From Larix sibirica (lineage: Eukaryota > Streptophyta > Pinopsida > Pinales > Pinaceae), in contig NWUY0300003629.1 of the NCBI GenBank assembly GCA_004151065.3, forward strand, positions 1-21,023: DNA of 21,023 bases, written 5' to 3'. Positions 18,005-21,023 of the stretch are shown piece by piece. The notes beneath the pieces were generated by a model. The model was given only the letters and a program-made list of their open reading frames with translations, did no database searches and was not told where the DNA came from. Within the stretch, counting starts at the first letter, position 1, and each line of letters begins with the position of its first letter. The position numbers and the translations under genes are program-made.

Positions 18005-18217
18005 GAGATACTGAGAGGGGGGGTGAGTCAGTATCTCTTACCAATTTACAATTTTCACAAGTTTATCAAATAAATAATATCATCATATGTGTGTTAATAT
18101 ATCATTCACAAGAAAGTAGTCAAAATATATATGGAAGAATCAATACATCATCTTGATAAAAAAATATATAGAGGATGACATCCAATTGAGCAGACTACAA
18201 TATCCAAGATTTACCAT
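18005..18217 (+). mobile_element. Possible LTR-type repeat start with a G-tract
   Basis: CACCGAGATACTGAGAGGGG (about 18000-18019), continuing in more G residues and TGAGTCAGTATC, resembles a motif I recall from plant LTR-like repeats where a G-run is followed by GTGAATCAGTA. It is followed by AT-rich sequence and then the ~39-bp array, as in that remembered style of repeat. No LTR pair, primer site or coding domain can be shown. Confidence 0.35.
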
Positions 18218-18460
18218 CTACAACTAGTAGGAGGCTCCAACCCCCTAGTTTCTTTAACTCCAACTGAAGGGATTCTCCAACACCCCACTTCTTTAGATAC
18301 AACTGGAAGGGCTCCAACCCTCACACTATTTGTCAGCTACAATTGTAGGAAGCTTCGACTCCCTTGGTTTTCCAGCTACATTTGGAAAGGATCCAACCCT
18401 CTAGGTTTATCAACTTCAACTAAATGGAGGCTTCAACCCTAAGGACACAAGCTACAACTT
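18218..18460. repeat. Degenerate 38-40-bp tandem array, 7 units
   Basis: Unit starts of the form CTACAACT(G/A)-AGG fall at 18218, 18258, 18297, 18337, 18376, 18414 and 18452. Most units then carry G-CTCCAACCC and a CT-rich end. Spacing is 38-40 bp. ORFs over this array are repeat translation. Confidence 0.85.
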
Positions 18461-19769
18461 ATATCTACAAAATTCTCAAACTCAAATACACTTTCAATCT
18501 ACTTCAATCACAATCAATCTTCAATCTTAGGTTGCTTATATTTTTGGCATGCTCTTGTTTCAACTTCATAGGTCTGTCATTGTCTTCTTTAGCACTATTG
18601 TTGATCTATACTTACTCCAAATACATATGTTGGAGGTCTCTTCTTCTTGCTCACCAAATATTCTCTGTTGTTTCAAAACACAGTCACTCAACCCTACCTC
18701 AAGGAGTGTTCTTTGTCTTCAATACTTCTCAACCATCAAGGTCTTAACTTGATCTTTAAACTCAACCTCTTATGCTGCTTCAAATATACAAGTAGGTATA
18801 GAAACAAAAATAAAATACCTAGCAATATACTCGACCTCCTCTTTCCTTTTCTGCTAGAGATATGTTAGTCCAAAGACTTCAATCTACCTTTAAATGTTTT
18901 GTAATCAGTTCACTACTGCAATTCTTCAAGCCTTTCAAATCATTGTTGATTGTGGATCATACACAAATTCATTAACTTTTTTAAGACAATCTTGCACCAT
19001 GTTCCTTTGTGAGTTTAACCCCAGTATCATCAACCAAAACTATAGATCTCACACCTGCACAAATATACATCATATTATCATACTGATCACCCATGATCAT
19101 CACTATTCATCTTCAAATTTCGGTCCTACCTTTTTATCCCTGAGGTCTGCACCTTCGCTCTTAATTTTGGCTTGTGATCCATACTTGCTTGTGCTCACAC
19201 TCTCCAAATAAGTCGCACTCCTTTTATACCCTTGTATTGTTTACACAAAAACAGGGCCGACATTATATTTATAATTGTTCCATAAAATGTTGCTTGTAGG
19301 AGGAGGACCGAATTATGATTTGTGATGGGAGATTGTAAAACATTTCCTTTGCCACCACAGTCTTTTGCCATAGCAATTGTTGCTATACTTCTTGGGAATC
19401 ATTGTTCAAATTCACAATAACTGGGTTACCTATGAGGAATCTGATCATGACTGAAAGCATGAGATTGGAATCATTTATCATGGCGTTAGGGTTAGCGTTC
19501 CCAACTTCCAATAGTGAAACACATTCTTGTTCTATGAAAGTTGCTACAGGAACTCCAACTTCCAGTTGTTGCTACAAGAATTCTCGGAGGAAATCCCGAC
19601 AGAGTATATGACCAAGACTCGATGCCCAAAGTCCAAAAGAACTATTGAGAAGGCCTCATAAGAATCTATCCATTGGGAAAGTGTGTTGAAGGTGTTTGGG
19701 AGAAGGTTTGATAGAGTATGCAAAAGAATCCCGATGTATGGGATCCGCCGTATCAGAGTTGGAGTATCA
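18461..19769. other. CT-rich stretch without a supported gene
   Basis: Overlapping plus ORFs at 18424-18868 in several frames and those at 18894-19211 and 19402-19611 show no domain. The CT-rich plus strand avoids stop codons, which explains them. A TATA-like CTCCTTTTATACCCTTG near 19220 would fit an LTR promoter if this is part of the repeat starting near 18005; that is inference. Confidence 0.35.
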
Positions 19770-19956
19770 AGAATGTCGCATCGGGGAACATCGTGATGGA
19801 GCATGTAGAAAAGGACCGATGGCACAAGCTGATGGGGTATTAGAAATGTTGAATAAAGATTCCCATATTGGGGAGTGTCACAATGGAGCATGCGGAGAAT
19901 GCCAATGGACCAAAGCCGATAGTGCATCGGAATGCAATATCGGGAGTGTGGTATTG
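19770..19956. repeat. Diverged 87-bp repeat, two copies
   Basis: TCGGGGAACATCGTGATGGAGCATG-type sequence at 19781 recurs at 19868 as TTGGGGAGTGTCACAATGGA, offset 87 bp, with roughly 65% identity; a weaker trace starts at 19940. Since 87 bp is 29 codons, both plus (IGE-H-GAC) and minus (HCDTPQ / HHDVPR) frames show repeated peptides within ORFs at 19696-19992 and 19544-19927. No family was recognised on either strand. Confidence 0.55.
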
Positions 19957-20196
19957 GAGAACCGTGACATAAAAGTTGGAGAAAGGATCTGATGGAGTAG
20001 GTTCAATGGTGTATCGGATCCTATATGTTGAATAGAACTCATCAAAAGTGGTCCATCAGACTAATCATTCAATGGAGAATCACTACTACATTTGGATGGG
20101 AACTCCAACATATTTTTCGACAATGATGGTGAAAATCACATGTCTTGTCAAAAATTCCTTTCTATTTTTGAATTTAACCCCAATAGACATCTAAAT
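19957..20196. other. Gene-free stretch
   Basis: I see no ORF, repeat or motif worth naming here. Confidence 0.4.
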
Positions 20197-20208
20197 ATTG
20201 ACGTCAAT
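20197..20208. promoter_or_regulatory. 12-bp perfect palindrome ATTGACGTCAAT
   Basis: It contains TGACGTCA, the core bound by plant bZIP factors of the TGA/CREB-like type. It lies about 290 bp upstream of the first candidate exon. Function is not shown; the same 8-mer also occurs in the SINE candidate at 16362-16369. Confidence 0.4.
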
Positions 20209-20259
20209 CATGGGTCATCGAAACTTTGATGTTTTTACATCGATACAACGTAACCATTA

Positions 20260-20340
20260 CACGATTGTTTTTGTCTTTGAAATGGTCAACATACCCTCTT
20301 GTTGACTTAGTCAATGTACGTCAGTATTTTGACAATCGTG
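20260..20340. repeat. Nested inverted repeats, potential 81-bp stem-loop
   Basis: The outer arms CACGATTGT (20260-20268) and ACAATCGTG (20332-20340) are perfectly complementary, and inner arms GTCAAC (20285-20290) and GTTGAC (20301-20306) lie between them. The inner arms and the nearby GTCAA words also form a cluster of W-box-like TTGAC motifs. Confidence 0.6.
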
Positions 20341-20499
20341 CACATAAAATAATTATATAAGAAGTATTCATATCAAGCTGACAATTATCTAATGTTCTCG
20401 ATGTCTACAATAGAATGTTTTGTAGTTTTGACAAATATACCATCAATATTACAACAATTTCCTATCGAGTTATATAAGTTCATTGATTAAATTATATAG

Positions 20500-20691
20500 T
20501 TAACAATTCCAATATCAAACGAGGAAAGTTCAAGGACTGTTGCTAACTTAAGGGAACAACTTGGTGATGATAATTGTTCGTGCCATTGCAAAATTTTTAA
20601 GGGAATGAAAATAATAATTTTAAGGTCTACCACTGTAAAACAGTGTTGGGAATATGGTCACTTCGAAGGGGGGTGTGAATTTCATCCAATG
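20500..20691 (+). CDS. Candidate internal exon, Cys/His-rich, possibly transposase-derived
   Basis: The frame is open for 64 codons after a TATATAG that could be a 3' splice site and ends at ATG|GTAATA, a plausible 5' splice site. Unspliced, the frame stops at 20728-20730. The peptide begins LTIPISNEESSRTVANL and includes DDNCSCHCKIFKGMK and CWEYGHFEGGC. The Cys/His pattern followed by IFKG loosely recalls plant BED zinc fingers of hAT transposases, but Cys spacing is off and the usual His pair is not seen. With the next segment it keeps phase 0. No start codon is seen in frame before 20608. Chance openness in AT-rich DNA is the main alternative. Confidence 0.3.
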
Positions 20692-20761
20692 GTAATACGT
20701 ACAAGATGGTTTTCTTTGTTACATGTTTAATTTTTATTCTTATTAATTTAATTTATTGTTT

Positions 20762-20778
20762 ACACACACACACACACA
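20762..20778. repeat. (AC)8 microsatellite
   Basis: Seventeen bases of alternating A and C. It lies inside the proposed 114-nt intron. Confidence 0.95.
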
Positions 20779-20805
20779 ATTTTGATTGTAATTTGTAATG
20801 ACAAG

Positions 20806-21023
20806 ACAAAGTGTCCTAGGATTGGATCAAACATCGAGCAAGATGTGCCAAATTGTAGTAAGAATGTTGGTAAACAAGCCAATGAAGATCACCATGGCGT
20901 CGATAATGGAGATGATGGAGTTAATCCTATGGCCGACGAAAATGATAATATTGACATAATTCATAATGACAAGATAAATAGATTGATCAATGCCACCTTT
21001 CATGCTTCATCGATGGATGATAA
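20806..21023 (+). CDS. Candidate acidic exon, open to the window end
   Basis: The frame has no stop from 20752 to the last complete codon, about 90 codons, and matches the frame of 20500-20691. A splice acceptor GACAAG at 20800-20805 would give a 114-nt GT-AG intron (20692-20805) and phase 0. The peptide is hydrophilic and Asp/Asn-rich (GVDNGDDGVNPMADENDN), then DKINRLINATFHASSMDD before the window ends. Acidic linkers of this kind follow the zinc finger in many hAT-type proteins, but there is no diagnostic motif here. It could also be low-complexity chance sequence; it is cut by the window edge. Confidence 0.3.

Noticed and set aside
18424-18868. Overlapping plus-strand ORFs with hydrophobic segments as a membrane protein
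   Set aside because: Three frames overlap, residue content follows CT-rich base composition and there is no motif or start context.

Overview
This window looks like nuclear DNA from a plant, probably one with a large, repeat-rich genome. I see no intact bacterial-type or complete eukaryotic gene. The clues are AT-rich sequence with no operon-like ORF packing, a primer-binding-site motif of the initiator-Met tRNA type (TGGTATCAGAGC), tRNA-like A/B-box pairs of the plant SINE kind, nested tandem duplications, and a broken copy of a plant MAPKKK-type kinase. A gymnosperm is possible from the overall texture, but nothing here proves it. Almost all short ORFs in the window are chance frames or translations of repeats.

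Layout. 1-1,281 is GT-rich repeat DNA: a loose 17/34-bp repeat followed by a clear 34-bp minisatellite of 13 units without indels and three expanded units. 1,846-2,435 is an exact-length 295-bp tandem duplication; each copy carries an LTR-end/primer-binding-site-like junction. 2,436-5,700 is probably decayed, non-coding retroelement interior. It holds a 245-bp tandem duplication with the window's only N at its junction, and a purine tract near 5,692. 5,708-9,780 is AT-rich with little structure.

9,780-11,830 is a more GC-rich island: a truncated, frameshifted MAPKKK-like pseudogene (9,884-10,320), then a 36-bp (12-codon) tandem array broken by a ~212-bp hairpin-containing insertion, then a 47-bp and a 32-bp array.

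13,670-17,030 contains two diverged copies (A and B) of one segment. Each is interrupted by different tRNA-like SINE candidates, and the ~205-bp one in copy B has an empty counterpart in A. 18,005-18,460 resembles the start of a plant repeat with a G-tract and a ~39-bp array. 19,770-19,956 has an 87-bp repeat. The right end (20,197-21,023) has a bZIP-like palindrome, a nested stem-loop and two same-frame open segments that can be joined by a 114-nt GT-AG intron. This is the only part that might be the edge of a gene, possibly transposase-derived.

The features do not form a pathway. The window reads as a history of insertion, local tandem amplification and decay. The best leads are the kinase-fragment/minisatellite island, the filled/empty SINE site in the A/B duplication, the doubled primer-binding-site unit and the candidate exons at the right edge.
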